In this document: piece by piece, positions 4,966 through 11,900 of the stretch
How positions within the stretch are numbered: the stretch's first letter is position 1
Layout of the letters: every line of letters starts with the position of its first letter
Source of the DNA: a virus
Virus record (IMG/VR): IMGVR_UViG_3300046519_000088
Coordinates: 1 to 40,797 of that record
Direction: 5' to 3' (one strand)
Length of the DNA: 40,797 nt
Made by a program: the position numbers and the translations under genes
The notes under the pieces: generated by a model
What the model was told of the DNA's origin: nothing
The model's database searches: none
What the model saw: the letters and a program-made list of their open reading frames with translations, nothing else

Positions 4966-5207
4966 CCTTCCCTACTGATCGTTGCGACATGCGCGGCATT
5001 GAATGCGCCTGCACCGGAACCTGCCAGCAGATCACTACTGCCCCATTCATAGAAGCCACGACGAAGGACTATCTCGTCGCCCTTGGCTACCTCCTCATCG
5101 CATGGGCCATAGGCTCTAGCATCGCTTACTGGGCTCTCTCAGAAGCAAATCACCAGTTCGCCATTCAGGACAAGATCAATCAGGAGAACGTGTCATGGCG
5201 GAAGTAG
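4962..5207 (+). CDS. Small Cys-rich single-pass membrane protein (81 aa)
   Basis: The N-terminal region carries four closely spaced cysteines (residues about 8-20, CDMRGIECACTGTC), possibly a small metal site. One membrane segment follows (YLVALGYLLIAWAIGSSIAY). The C-terminal tail is polar. ATG 4962 overlaps the previous stop (ATGA). The in-frame upstream codons to 4911 lie inside the preceding gene and are not used. The product probably sits in the inner membrane. The function is unknown. The 3' end overlaps the Gp157-like gene by 13 bp. Confidence 0.7.
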   Translation: MTFPTDRCDMRGIECACTGTCQQITTAPFIEATTKDYLVALGYLLIAWAIGSSIAYWALSEANHQFAIQDKINQENVSWRK

Positions 5208-5716
5208 AATTCAACGTAGCTCGCCAAGCCGAAGCCGCGAAGCGCCTCGTCGCCAACCTGAAAGAACAGGACGAGGCCGACGACGCAGAACTGGTAGCCG
5301 ATACCATCGAAGGCGAAACCGGCCTCGTCGAAGCTATCGAAGCGGCCTTGGCAGAGATCGACGAGGAAGAAATCCATATCGTCGGATTGAAGGCGAAGGA
5401 AGAAATTTTCGCCGAACGTCGCCGGAAGAAGGAAGCCAAGATCGACCGCATCAAGGCTCTGATCGAACAGGCGATGCTGGTTACCGAGCAGTTTTCCATG
5501 AAGCTGCCGACCGCAACGCTGACGCTGGCAAAGCGCGCCGCCTCACTGATCGTCACCAACGAGTCCGACATCCCGGTCAAGTTCTGGATCGAACAGGAGC
5601 GCCCTGCCCCGAAGCTCGACAAGAAGGCGCTGACGGCCGCCCTCAAGGACAAAGAACAAATCCCAGGTGCAACGCTCGACAACGGCTCTCTGAGCCTGTC
5701 CGTCCGGAGGAAGTAA
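5195..5716 (+). CDS. Siphovirus Gp157-like protein (173 aa)
   Basis: The protein shows the Gp157 pattern: an N-terminal charged coiled coil (about residues 20-90, with ALAEIDEEEI and KAKEEIFAERRRKKEAKIDR) followed by a beta-rich C-terminus (ATLTLAKRAASLIVTNESDI, IPVKFW) and the DKKALTAALKDKEQIPGA signature. Members usually sit beside annealases and are linked to recombination or phage resistance; the exact role is not settled. Here it directly precedes the Bet/RecT gene with 2 bp between them, fitting a joint recombination module. Confidence 0.8.
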   Translation: MAEVEFNVARQAEAAKRLVANLKEQDEADDAELVADTIEGETGLVEAIEAALAEIDEEEIHIVGLKAKEEIFAERRRKKEAKIDRIKALIEQAMLVTEQFSMKLPTATLTLAKRAASLIVTNESDIPVKFWIEQERPAPKLDKKALTAALKDKEQIPGATLDNGSLSLSVRRK

Positions 5717-5718
5717 GC

Positions 5719-6672
5719 ATGCAAGCTCTCACCAAATTCGACATGACGCCGAAGCAGGTCTCTCTAGTCAAGAGCACCGTTGCGAAGGACTGCAACCAAG
5801 ATGAATTCGACTTGTTCATGGAAGTGGCGCGGGCGAAGGGCCTTGACCCGTTCATCGGACAGATCATCCCCATGGTGTTTTCCAAGGGCAACGCCGAGAA
5901 GCGCAAGCTAACGATCATCATCAGCCGTGACGGCCAGCGCGTCATTGCGCAGCGCTGCGGCGACTACCGCCCCGCCTCTAAGCCTGCCACATACGAGGTC
6001 GATAAGGCGCTTATCAGCCACCTCAACCCGCAGGGCATCGTTTCGGCCACGGTCTATCTGTGGAAGCAGGATCAGAAATCCGGGGAATGGTACGAAGTCG
6101 CGGGCCAGTCGTTCTGGGAAGAGTTTGCCCCTGTATCAGACGAGTGGGTCTACGACAAGGAAGAAGGTAAGCGTAAGCCTTCAGGCAACAAGGTTCTGGA
6201 CTCGTCCGGCAACTGGTGCCGCATGCCGCGCCTCATGATCGCCAAGTGCGCCGAGATGCAGGCTTTGCGCGCCGGATGGCCGGAGCAGTTCCAGGGCCTC
6301 TATGACGAAGCCGAAATGGACCGCGCCAAGGTTCTTGACCTAACGGCCACTGAGATCGTCGAGCAGGAGCGCCAGGATCACCGCATGCGCGCTATCGGCG
6401 GCAAGGACTCGATCACCGTTTGGTGGGACGACGGCTTTGCGCTTGAGAACATTCCAGACGGCCAGTTTGCCGACCGCGTTGCAGAACACATCAAGACGAC
6501 GCACCCCGGCAAGATCGCCAAGTGGCACGATGCAAACCGCGCTGGCCTGCAGATGTTTTGGGCTCGTCATCCCGGCGATGCTCTTGTTCTTCGCAAAATG
6601 ATTGATGCGGCGATTGCCAAGGCTTCTGACGACAAGAAGGTTCTCGAAACCGTCCCGATGGCTGGTGGCTAA
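5719..6672 (+). CDS. bet: Bet/RecT-family single-strand annealing protein (317 aa)
   Basis: Residues 1-190 match the phage Bet/RecT recombinase pattern: the helical start (KSTVAKDCNQDEFDLFMEVA), the GLDPFIGQIIPMVF segment, the TIIISRDGQRVIAQRCGDYR strand-turn, and the MPRLMIAKCAEMQALRAGWP helix that closes the core. It anneals complementary single strands during recombination-dependent repair or replication. The C-terminal ~100 residues are an extra variable domain. Gp157-like lies upstream. No partner exonuclease (lambda Exo or RecE type) is visible in the operon, so it may use a host nuclease. The start has a Shine-Dalgarno GGAGG at 5707-5711. Confidence 0.88.
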   Translation: MQALTKFDMTPKQVSLVKSTVAKDCNQDEFDLFMEVARAKGLDPFIGQIIPMVFSKGNAEKRKLTIIISRDGQRVIAQRCGDYRPASKPATYEVDKALISHLNPQGIVSATVYLWKQDQKSGEWYEVAGQSFWEEFAPVSDEWVYDKEEGKRKPSGNKVLDSSGNWCRMPRLMIAKCAEMQALRAGWPEQFQGLYDEAEMDRAKVLDLTATEIVEQERQDHRMRAIGGKDSITVWWDDGFALENIPDGQFADRVAEHIKTTHPGKIAKWHDANRAGLQMFWARHPGDALVLRKMIDAAIAKASDDKKVLETVPMAGG

Positions 6673-7091
6673 TGAGCAAGAAATCCTCAGAAACCCCCGC
6701 GATTTATGTCGTTCGATACGGGTCGAATTTGGTCGGAGAGATGGCAGCCGACCGTGAGCGCATAGCCGAAATCAAGGAAGGTGAGCGCGTCCGCATTGAC
6801 GTGCGCACCGGGAGAGTGCCGAGCCGGTTGAGGTTCTACTTCGCTTTCATTCGCGAGGTGAGGAAGGCGACAGGATGTGCGCCGACCGACAAGGCATTTC
6901 ACTCTCTCATCAAGCTTCATACCGGTTTTACGGAAGACGTGGTTTTCGGCGGATACGTCGTCAAAGTTCCGTCTTCAGTCTCGTTCGAGGCAATGGACGA
7001 GCAAACCTTCGGAGCCTTCCTCCAAGAGGCGCTTGCCTTCATCGCCAGAGAATACGGGATTGTTCCCTCCGATGTGGAGAAAGCAGCATGA
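6672..7091 (+). CDS. DUF1367-like phage protein (139 aa)
   Basis: The chain GRVPSRLRFYFAFIREVRKA, a helical segment LIKLHTGF, then a strand and SVSFEAMDEQTFGAFLQEAL resemble the DUF1367 family of lambdoid phages, which carries a closely similar S-I-S-F-x-x-M-x-x-x-x-F motif. This is from memory, not a search. DUF1367 genes sit in nin-type recombination regions near annealases, as here. The start overlaps the Bet stop (TAATG) and its own stop overlaps the next ATG (ATGA). The function is unknown, probably DNA recombination or replication. Confidence 0.65.
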   Translation: MSKKSSETPAIYVVRYGSNLVGEMAADRERIAEIKEGERVRIDVRTGRVPSRLRFYFAFIREVRKATGCAPTDKAFHSLIKLHTGFTEDVVFGGYVVKVPSSVSFEAMDEQTFGAFLQEALAFIAREYGIVPSDVEKAA

Positions 7092-7291
7092 ACCGCCTCG
7101 ACAGACTAATCCGCCGCGCCCTCGCACAATGGCAATCCTGGCAGAGCCGCCGCAGACTCTATCGAGCCCTTCCAGAACTCCGCTACCTCGATCAGGCAGA
7201 GAAGGAGGCAACAAAGCGCCATGGCCGTGTCCGGGGAATCAGGAAACAACGAAAGGCTTTCATGCTGCAGGCTCTGAGAGGTGAAGCATGA
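7088..7291 (+). CDS. Small basic protein (67 aa)
   Basis: This frame starts at ATG 7088 inside the stop of the DUF1367-like gene and ends overlapping the next start (ATGA on both sides). It is very rich in Arg, Lys, Gln and Trp (MNRLDRLIRRALAQWQSWQS), predicted helical, and likely to bind nucleic acid or acidic partners. Another open frame covering the same bases has no comparable start. I recognise no family. Confidence 0.6.
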   Translation: MNRLDRLIRRALAQWQSWQSRRRLYRALPELRYLDQAEKEATKRHGRVRGIRKQRKAFMLQALRGEA

Positions 7292-7695
7292 GATATTTCC
7301 ACGGCGGGTATGGGAACCTGAAAGTAGGGCAATTTGTATTGCCGCCATCCGTCACTAAGGCTCCGTCGCTCGCGCGGTTTGGCATGATGGGAATTTGCGA
7401 CACCTCTAAGGTTTACATCTGCACAGAATTTGAAGGCGCTCTCATTTACGGGTGCATGCACCACAGCGGCGCTGGCAAGGTCTACGAGGTAGAGCCTGTC
7501 GGTGATCTGGCAGAAGACCAAGATGCCAAATCGACCGGATTTTCCTTCACCTGCGACAAGGCAAAGGTTGTGAAGGTCTATCGCCTCAAAGGGAAGACCA
7601 TCAAGCGCGTCCAGAAATTCATGATTGAGGACGACGCCATGCTCATCGCCCGTCAATCCGCCACCACTGTTCCGCAGGGAGGGAAGAGCGAATGA
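7288..7695 (+). CDS. NAD:arginine ADP-ribosyltransferase-like fold candidate or unknown (135 aa)
   Basis: The N-terminus MRYFHGGYGNLKVGQFVLPP resembles the H-G start and substrate loop of small phage proteins related to the Arr rifampin ADP-ribosyltransferase (YHGT...L..GD.I.P). Later the pattern VYICTEFEGALIYGCMHHSG and VYEVEPVGDL is also similar to the Arr fold (VY-x-T, A..YA). This is a suggestion from motif memory only. It would modify a host or phage target using NAD. ATG 7288 overlaps the previous stop, and the next gene overlaps its TGA (ATGA). Confidence 0.5.
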   Translation: MRYFHGGYGNLKVGQFVLPPSVTKAPSLARFGMMGICDTSKVYICTEFEGALIYGCMHHSGAGKVYEVEPVGDLAEDQDAKSTGFSFTCDKAKVVKVYRLKGKTIKRVQKFMIEDDAMLIARQSATTVPQGGKSE

Positions 7696-8534
7696 TAACC
7701 GTGAAGGCTGTTGAAGAGGCTTTGGCCGTGCTGGAAGGCGAGCCGGAGTATCACGACAACGGCATGGGCTGCGGTCTTGAGGATCGGAATATAACCGACC
7801 TCTACGACGCCATGCACCACGGATGGGAATGCGCTATGGAGCGCGTATACGCCGAGCACATTAACCCCGCGAAAGAAATCCTCTCCGCCATCACAAACAT
7901 GTCAGGAGACGATGAGGCTCCGGTGGCGTTCAGTTTACGGGCTTTGCAGCGTGCCCATGTAGAGCGACAAGAGGAATGGTGCCCTGATCAAAAGCCGGAT
8001 TTGTCCTTCCGTGGAAACGAGCTTGGCGGCGAATGCGGCGAGGCTCAGAACGTCATCAAGAAGCTTGAGCGCGAGCGTCTTGGCTGGCTGGGATCGCGAG
8101 ACACGGTTGATCACCTTGGCGAAGAGCTTGCAGACGTAATTCACTGCGCCGTCCTCTGCGCCATCACTGCTGGCATCGACTTGGAACCGGCTGTCATCGC
8201 CAAGTTCAACAGCACCAGCGAGAAAAACGGTCTCTCGACATTCCTCGCCCGGCCACAGTCAGCAGCCGTGAGGGATGAGGACGCAGAGCCGGCCGATCCG
8301 TGGCTATCCATAGATAGCGCTCCGAAGGACGGGACGAGAATTGTTGGTTGGGGGAATGGTGAAGCCCGCGTAACAACCCATGAACGCTACCGAAAAGGCA
8401 GCATCGGCTATGCGCAAGGTAGGCAGGATACATGGTGGGAATATATCGAGCGTGAAACGTGCTTCCATTGGGAGCCGACGCACTGGATTCCGCTTCCATC
8501 CGCCCCAGCCCTCCGCGAAACGAAGGAGGTGTGA
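7692..8534 (+). CDS. MazG-like pyrophosphohydrolase fused to a DUF551 domain (280 aa)
   Basis: Three parts are visible. Residues 1-80 are an acidic N-terminal region. Residues about 90-180 are an all-alpha MazG-like NTP pyrophosphohydrolase with the metal-binding sets ELGGECGEAQN and LGEELADVIHCA, followed by VIAKFNSTSEKNGL. Residues about 205-275 match DUF551 (WLSIDSAPKDGTRIVGWG to the WEPTHWIPLPSAP end). MazG enzymes hydrolyse (d)NTPs or (p)ppGpp-type nucleotides and could clean or bias the nucleotide pool. The fusion is unusual in that DUF551 is normally a separate short phage protein. Coupled to the previous gene by ATGA. Confidence 0.8.
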   Translation: MITVKAVEEALAVLEGEPEYHDNGMGCGLEDRNITDLYDAMHHGWECAMERVYAEHINPAKEILSAITNMSGDDEAPVAFSLRALQRAHVERQEEWCPDQKPDLSFRGNELGGECGEAQNVIKKLERERLGWLGSRDTVDHLGEELADVIHCAVLCAITAGIDLEPAVIAKFNSTSEKNGLSTFLARPQSAAVRDEDAEPADPWLSIDSAPKDGTRIVGWGNGEARVTTHERYRKGSIGYAQGRQDTWWEYIERETCFHWEPTHWIPLPSAPALRETKEV

Positions 8535-8536
8535 AG

Positions 8537-8824
8537 ATGGCCATCAAGGAATGGATAGCAGAAAAGCTGTGCCCGAAAGCCTTCGCCGATCAACGCTCCT
8601 ATTATCGCATGAAAGCTGAAGCCGCCGACGCGCATTGGTGGCTCAACGGATATCCCGACGCTGCCGACGCTCTGCGCTGGATACTAGATAATGACCGGAA
8701 CCGACGCAGAGCTATCGGGGAGCCTGCCGTTGGTGCTCTTCCGTCAGACATCGGTAGTTTCCGAGATATTCTTGAGCGCCGTCATCTCACCACACCCGCA
8801 CAGCGCAAAGAGCAGGAGGGGTGA
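8537..8824 (+). CDS. Early protein of unknown function (95 aa)
   Basis: ATG 8537 follows the MazG-DUF551 stop by 2 bp, with GGAGG at 8525-8529 as the ribosome binding site. The product is a helical, Trp/Tyr/Arg-rich protein (DQRSYYRMKAEAADAHWWLN, then DAADALRWILDND), and its C-terminal third is less ordered. I recognise no family. The gap of only one base before the next ATG keeps it in the same operon. Confidence 0.65.
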   Translation: MAIKEWIAEKLCPKAFADQRSYYRMKAEAADAHWWLNGYPDAADALRWILDNDRNRRRAIGEPAVGALPSDIGSFRDILERRHLTTPAQRKEQEG

Positions 8825-8825
8825 A

Positions 8826-9248
8826 ATGGAACTCGTGTGGGTACAAAACCTCAAGGCTCTAATCAAAACAGGCATGTTCCGTGATGATGAAAGGTGGAAG
8901 AAGATCTTTCTAGACAAGCTAGATGCGATCAATGAAGAAAAAGCTTCCCTCCGTTCCAGAGCCGAGAAGGCGGAAGCGGAACGGGATGAGCTTGCAAAGG
9001 CAATCGACAGCATCGAGATAGAGAACGGAATTACCTACGAGGGCAACCTGTGGCGGTTTTGGGCGTCCAAGGCGAAGGATCTAGCCGCCAAGGCTGACCG
9101 CGCAGCCGCCCTTGAAGCCACATGCGAAAGGCTGGCGAAGGCGCTGGAGCATTGCCTTGCTGAACATGGCGGATATCAGATCAAAGGCGAAACAGAGCGC
9201 ATGGCGCTAGCCGCCCTATCCGAATACCGCAAGGAGGCGTCTGAATGA
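8826..9248 (+). CDS. Coiled-coil early protein (140 aa)
   Basis: ATG 8826 follows the upstream stop by one base with GGAGGGG in front. The upstream extension of this frame overlaps the previous gene and is rejected. Residues 30-60 form a heptad-like charged coiled coil (KLDAINEEKASLRSRAEKAE, then ERDELAKAID), with a second helical block near 85-110. This is typical of small phage proteins that scaffold or regulate. The family is unknown. The stop overlaps the HNH start. Confidence 0.65.
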   Translation: MELVWVQNLKALIKTGMFRDDERWKKIFLDKLDAINEEKASLRSRAEKAEAERDELAKAIDSIEIENGITYEGNLWRFWASKAKDLAAKADRAAALEATCERLAKALEHCLAEHGGYQIKGETERMALAALSEYRKEASE

Positions 9249-9622
9249 GCAGGCGTGAGTTCACCAAGCAGGTTTACAACGAGATCGTCAAGCGCGCCTT
9301 CCACCTGAAACTAGGATTCATCTGCGAAGGCTGTGGCCTCGTGCTAGGGAAGAAGACATGGCACGTTGACCACACGATTGCAGACGCCTTCCACATCGAC
9401 AAGAGCACAAAGCTTACGGCTGACGATGGGAAGCTTCTAGGCGTCGATTGCTGCCATGCCCAGAAGACGAAGGATGATGTTAAGCGCATCGCCAAGTCTA
9501 AGCGTGTCGAGAGCAAATATCTGGGCATCAAGAAGCAATCCTCCAGCCTGTCCAATCCCCGATTCAAGAAGTGCATGAACGGTGACGTGGTTGATCGCCG
9601 TACTGGTGAGGTGGTTCGATGA
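9245..9622 (+). CDS. Small HNH-type nuclease-like protein (125 aa)
   Basis: A treble-clef/HNH arrangement is visible: CEGCG (about residues 27-31), WHVDHTIADAF (histidine motif, near 42-52), and LLGVDCCHAQKTKDD followed by a basic tail. Spacing fits the small phage HNH family in which the second Cys pair and H-x-x-K close the zinc site. It may cut DNA at a specific place or act in recombination, since it sits between early recombination genes and the excisionase-integrase pair. The start overlaps the previous stop (ATGA). Confidence 0.75.
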   Translation: MSRREFTKQVYNEIVKRAFHLKLGFICEGCGLVLGKKTWHVDHTIADAFHIDKSTKLTADDGKLLGVDCCHAQKTKDDVKRIAKSKRVESKYLGIKKQSSSLSNPRFKKCMNGDVVDRRTGEVVR

Positions 9623-9954
9623 ACGATTTTATGACGCCTGAACAATTCGCCAAACACTTCGGATGGTCTCCCAGAAAAGTGAGGGAGATCGCAAGGGGGC
9701 TTGGCGCGTGCCGGATTATAGGTAATCGTATGGTTCTCATCCAAAAAGACATTGACGCAATTCTGGAGGCAAGCCGTCCATGCCCGTCACCATCTACAAG
9801 CGCGGCGACATCTACCACTACCGGGGCACGGTCAACGGTCGCCTCCTTCGCGGAACATGCCAGACATCCGACAGAAAAACAGCGCTCCGGATCGCCAGCG
9901 CCAAAGAACAAGAGGCGTGGAAAAGTGATCTTGATGGCCCGGACGCCGTACTGA
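9619..9954 (+). CDS. Excisionase-like HTH protein (111 aa; functional part ~54 aa)
   Basis: Residues 4-52 form a MerR/excisionase-type winged helix (MTPEQFAKHFGWSPRKVREI, then IIGNRMVLIQKDIDAILEAS). From residue 55 the frame runs 175 bp into the integrase gene in another frame and becomes low-complexity Ser/Thr/Ala and basic sequence. The position directly before the integrase and overlapping it is standard for Xis. ATG 9619 overlaps the HNH stop (ATGA). It should bind attP to direct excision. The overlapped tail may be dispensable. Confidence 0.75.
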   Translation: MNDFMTPEQFAKHFGWSPRKVREIARGLGACRIIGNRMVLIQKDIDAILEASRPCPSPSTSAATSTTTGARSTVASFAEHARHPTEKQRSGSPAPKNKRRGKVILMARTPY

Positions 9955-10784
9955 TGTTCTCACAGGCGGTAATGCATTACCGGAAGGCTGGACGGTCAAA
10001 CCGCTTCATCAACATGGTAGCCAACTACTGGAAAGACATGCTGGTGAAGCACATCACGCCGGGGTTGGTTCGCCAAGCTGCCATAGCGCTATATCCAAAC
10101 GCGACGGGCGGGACACGCAATAGGCACGTCATCGTACCGACGCAGGCCATAATCAACTATTCCGCGTCTCTGGAAATGTGCCGAACGCTCAAGGTCGAAC
10201 GGTTCGAGGAGAACTACAAGGTCAAAAAGCCAGTATCATGGGATTGGGTGGAATCGTTCATGCGTGCCTCTCAGCCTCATTTGGGGGCGCTGGCATGCTT
10301 CATGTTCTTGACTGGCGCTAGGATAAGCGAAGCACTGGATTTGCGTTGGGAAGATATAGACATGTCGTCACGGCGTGCGACAATCCGGCAGACAAAGGTT
10401 GGCAGCGAGCGAAAGGCCCACATGCCGACGGCGCTCGTGGCTGCAATAGCCAACATCGAGGGTGAGCGAGACCCGGAGGGGAAAGTCTTCAAGTATTCGA
10501 CGCGGAACACCTGCGCGCCTCAGTGGAAGAAAGCATGCAAGCGAGCCAAGATCCCGTTTCGTAGCTTCCACTGCTGCCGACATGGATTTGCGACAGCTCT
10601 CCTGCACAAAGGCATCGATCCAATCACCGTTGCCAAGCTAGGCGGCTGGAAGACACCGCAGCACGTTTTCGAGACATACGGCCACGCAATGGCTGACGAT
10701 ACGCTTGCAGATCGGCTTATTGACACACAGGAGACACAGGGCGTCATTGTACAAGGCTATTTCACCAATAAATCAAGCGCTTAG
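9780..10784 (+). CDS. int: Tyrosine integrase (334 aa)
   Basis: The catalytic set of tyrosine recombinases is visible: Arg181 in TGARISEALDLRWEDID, a Lys at about 206 in the beta-hairpin, His264-x-x-Arg267 in FHCCRHGFAT, Trp290 in GGWKTPQHVF (the His/Trp position) and nucleophile Tyr300 in FETYGH. The N-terminus (VTIYKRGDIYHYRGTVNGRL) is an arm-binding-like strand domain, and residues 55-145 are the core-binding domain. A GGAGG at 9765-9769 precedes ATG 9780. It catalyses integration and, with the overlapping Xis-like protein, excision. It closes the rightward operon. I could not identify attP. Confidence 0.93.
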   Translation: MPVTIYKRGDIYHYRGTVNGRLLRGTCQTSDRKTALRIASAKEQEAWKSDLDGPDAVLMFSQAVMHYRKAGRSNRFINMVANYWKDMLVKHITPGLVRQAAIALYPNATGGTRNRHVIVPTQAIINYSASLEMCRTLKVERFEENYKVKKPVSWDWVESFMRASQPHLGALACFMFLTGARISEALDLRWEDIDMSSRRATIRQTKVGSERKAHMPTALVAAIANIEGERDPEGKVFKYSTRNTCAPQWKKACKRAKIPFRSFHCCRHGFATALLHKGIDPITVAKLGGWKTPQHVFETYGHAMADDTLADRLIDTQETQGVIVQGYFTNKSSA

Positions 10785-10796
10785 CGAAGATTTAAG

Positions 10797-10813
10797 CTCC
10801 CCTCGTTGGGGAG
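10797..10813. terminator. Hairpin between converging operons
   Basis: CTCCCC (10797-10802) pairs with GGGGAG (10808-10813) across five bases, 13 bp after the integrase stop, where the rightward early operon meets the leftward late operon. Neither strand has a real T-tract, so termination is only likely from position, not from a full intrinsic signal. Confidence 0.35.
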
Positions 10814-10938
10814 GAGTGTCCCGCCGCCGTCTATAAGGAAAGCTCTGAGAAAGCGCAAGAGGCAAAGTGATTTAGGAAATTCTCTCTGCAAGTTCGCGCT
10901 AATGCACGCAAGAACGAGTCATGAACGCGCAAGTCACA

Positions 10939-10976
10939 TTGACACACCAGAAACACAGCATGTTCTATAGATGTTC
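10939..10976 (+). promoter_or_regulatory. Second LexA box over a rightward promoter
   Basis: GTTCTATAGATGTTC (10962-10976) is an exact GTTC-N7-GTTC LexA box, and its spacer contains a -10-like TATAGA (10966-10971). TTGACA lies at 10939-10944, 21 bp before that -10, too long for certainty. The design mirrors the box at 2945-2959, where TATAAT also sits in the spacer. A ribosome binding site (AAGGAG, 10985-10990) and an ATG follow. Confidence 0.65.
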
Positions 10977-10997
10977 ATGACGGCAAGGAGACGCACA

Positions 10998-11018
10998 ATG
11001 ACTGAAGGCATGAGCTAG
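10998..11018 (+). CDS. Six-codon ORF behind the LexA-box promoter
   Basis: ATG 10998 follows AAGGAG at ideal spacing and reads Met-Thr-Glu-Gly-Met-Ser-stop, ending 3 bp before the converging holin-candidate gene. This may be the remains of a gene truncated by recombination, the 5' end of a host gene carried in attP, or a leader peptide. No longer open frame follows on this strand. Signals for transcription and translation are good; function as a peptide is doubtful. Confidence 0.25.
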   Translation: MTEGMS

Positions 11019-11021
11019 GAG

Positions 11022-11456
11022 CTAGTTTGTCGCCCTCACCAAAGACTGAACCGGCCCACGGCAGTATGCGCGTACGAGCATAGGCCGTTCACTAGGGCAG
11101 ACAAGCGGGCGCGCAGCAGGGACGATTGGCCTTGTGGTTTCTAATATCGCGGTCGCCGTTTCCTGTGCCCTGACGAAGCCGCCGTTGATGATGAAGGCCA
11201 CGAGGCCGGCAATAAGCCCACCAATGACAAGCTTGACCACCCATTTGATGTTGTTGTTCAGGCCGTCGATCTTCTCGTCAAGGCCCTCAAACTGGATGAC
11301 AATGTTCCTCCATTGCTCGCCTCGCTTCGCGTCCTCGATGTCGCTCATCCGCTGTCCCCTTTCCAGATCGCCAACGCGCTGGAGTATTGACGTATGCTGA
11401 TGTTCGAGTGAAACAACCCTGCTGCGAAGATCAATATCATTTTCCGTTGGCGTCAA
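11022..11456 (-). CDS. XhlA-like holin candidate (144 aa)
   Basis: The N-terminal 70 residues form a coiled coil (LRSRVVSLEHQHTSILQRVG, then the QFEGLDEKIDGLNNNIKW segment). A single membrane helix follows (VVKLVIGGLIAGLVAFIING). The coiled-coil-then-membrane design with the I-K-W-x-x-K-x-x-I-G entry resembles the haemolysin XhlA type of lysis accessory. The 50-residue C-terminus after the membrane helix is extra. It is the last gene of the leftward lysis cassette, after endolysin and spanins. It could be the holin or an accessory; no other holin candidate is visible. Confidence 0.65.
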   Translation of the reverse strand: MTPTENDIDLRSRVVSLEHQHTSILQRVGDLERGQRMSDIEDAKRGEQWRNIVIQFEGLDEKIDGLNNNIKWVVKLVIGGLIAGLVAFIINGGFVRAQETATAILETTRPIVPAARPLVCPSERPMLVRAYCRGPVQSLVRATN

Positions 11457-11509
11457 TTCCCGTGCCCCTTGCCTGCCTGCCTGTTAGAAATTTTGGAACG
11501 AATCGCTTG

Positions 11510-11728
11510 CTACTTCCGGCATCCCGCATCAGCGCGGCACATCTTATTGTTCGAAGAGATGGCTGGACCGGCTAAAACGTCCTGAGACGCCGCCCGTGCC
11601 GCCTCTGGGCTCTGGAACCGTACGAACTGGTAGCCAGCCCCATTACTGGCAATTTTCGTCTGGCAACCCGCTATCGCGCATGAAAACAAGACAACGGTCG
11701 CGATCCGAAAGCTTGCGGAAATTCTCAT
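11510..11728 (-). CDS. Rz1: Outer-membrane spanin lipoprotein, Rz1-type (72 aa)
   Basis: The start MRISASFRIATVVLFSCAIAGC is a lipoprotein signal with lipobox IAGC. Mature length is about 51 residues. It starts at ATG 11728 (GGAGAA upstream at good spacing) inside the Rz-type gene in another frame, overlapping it by 86 bp. That nested or overlapping layout is typical of Rz/Rz1 spanin pairs, although the usual Pro-rich segment is missing. It should sit in the outer membrane and contact the inner spanin to fuse membranes at lysis. Confidence 0.8.
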   Translation of the reverse strand: MRISASFRIATVVLFSCAIAGCQTKIASNGAGYQFVRFQSPEAARAASQDVLAGPAISSNNKMCRADAGCRK

Positions 11729-11900
11729 TGTTCTTCTCCAAATTGCCAATGCGCTCTAGCGCTTCCTTTGCTGCTTCTGCTTGGATAGATGCACGCCCCT
11801 CAGAGCGCCCGATGAGCTTGGCAGGGTAGAATGCCAGAACCGCACCCAACGCCGCCCCGGCCCCGATTTTGACGAGATCGAAGACGCCAAGCCCGAGCAT
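11643..11900 (-). CDS. Rz: Inner-membrane spanin, Rz-type (85 aa)
   Basis: An N-terminal membrane segment (about residues 5-28, VFDLVKIGAGAALGAVLAFY) is followed by a periplasmic coiled coil (SIQAEAAKEALERIGNLEKN) and a short C-terminus with two Cys. This is the i-spanin layout, although short for the family. Its stop lies inside the lipoprotein gene and its ATG overlaps the endolysin stop (ATGA at 11900). It works with the overlapping lipoprotein in the last step of host lysis. Confidence 0.8.
   Translation of the reverse strand: MLGLGVFDLVKIGAGAALGAVLAFYPAKLIGRSEGRASIQAEAAKEALERIGNLEKNNENFRKLSDRDRCLVFMRDSGLPDENCQ

Larger units (their letters stand above)
10785..11021. other. Intergenic zone after the integrase; likely place for attP
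   Basis: The zone contains the hairpin at 10797-10813, several CGCAAG/CGCAAGA words (near 10853, 10908 and 10927) that could be integrase arm sites, the LexA-box promoter and the six-codon frame. No tRNA 3' end or other recognisable attachment core is visible. The position next to the integrase makes attP likely here, but this is inference. Confidence 0.4.

Noticed and set aside
10785-11021. attP core
   Set aside because: No tRNA 3' end or recognisable host sequence is visible. The position is likely, but the core cannot be defined from one sequence.
11134-11400. Rightward frame downstream of the second LexA box, as an SOS gene
   Set aside because: It is exactly opposite to the coiled-coil/membrane holin-candidate gene, with shadow composition (Met/Ser/Pro-rich) and no translation start near the promoter.
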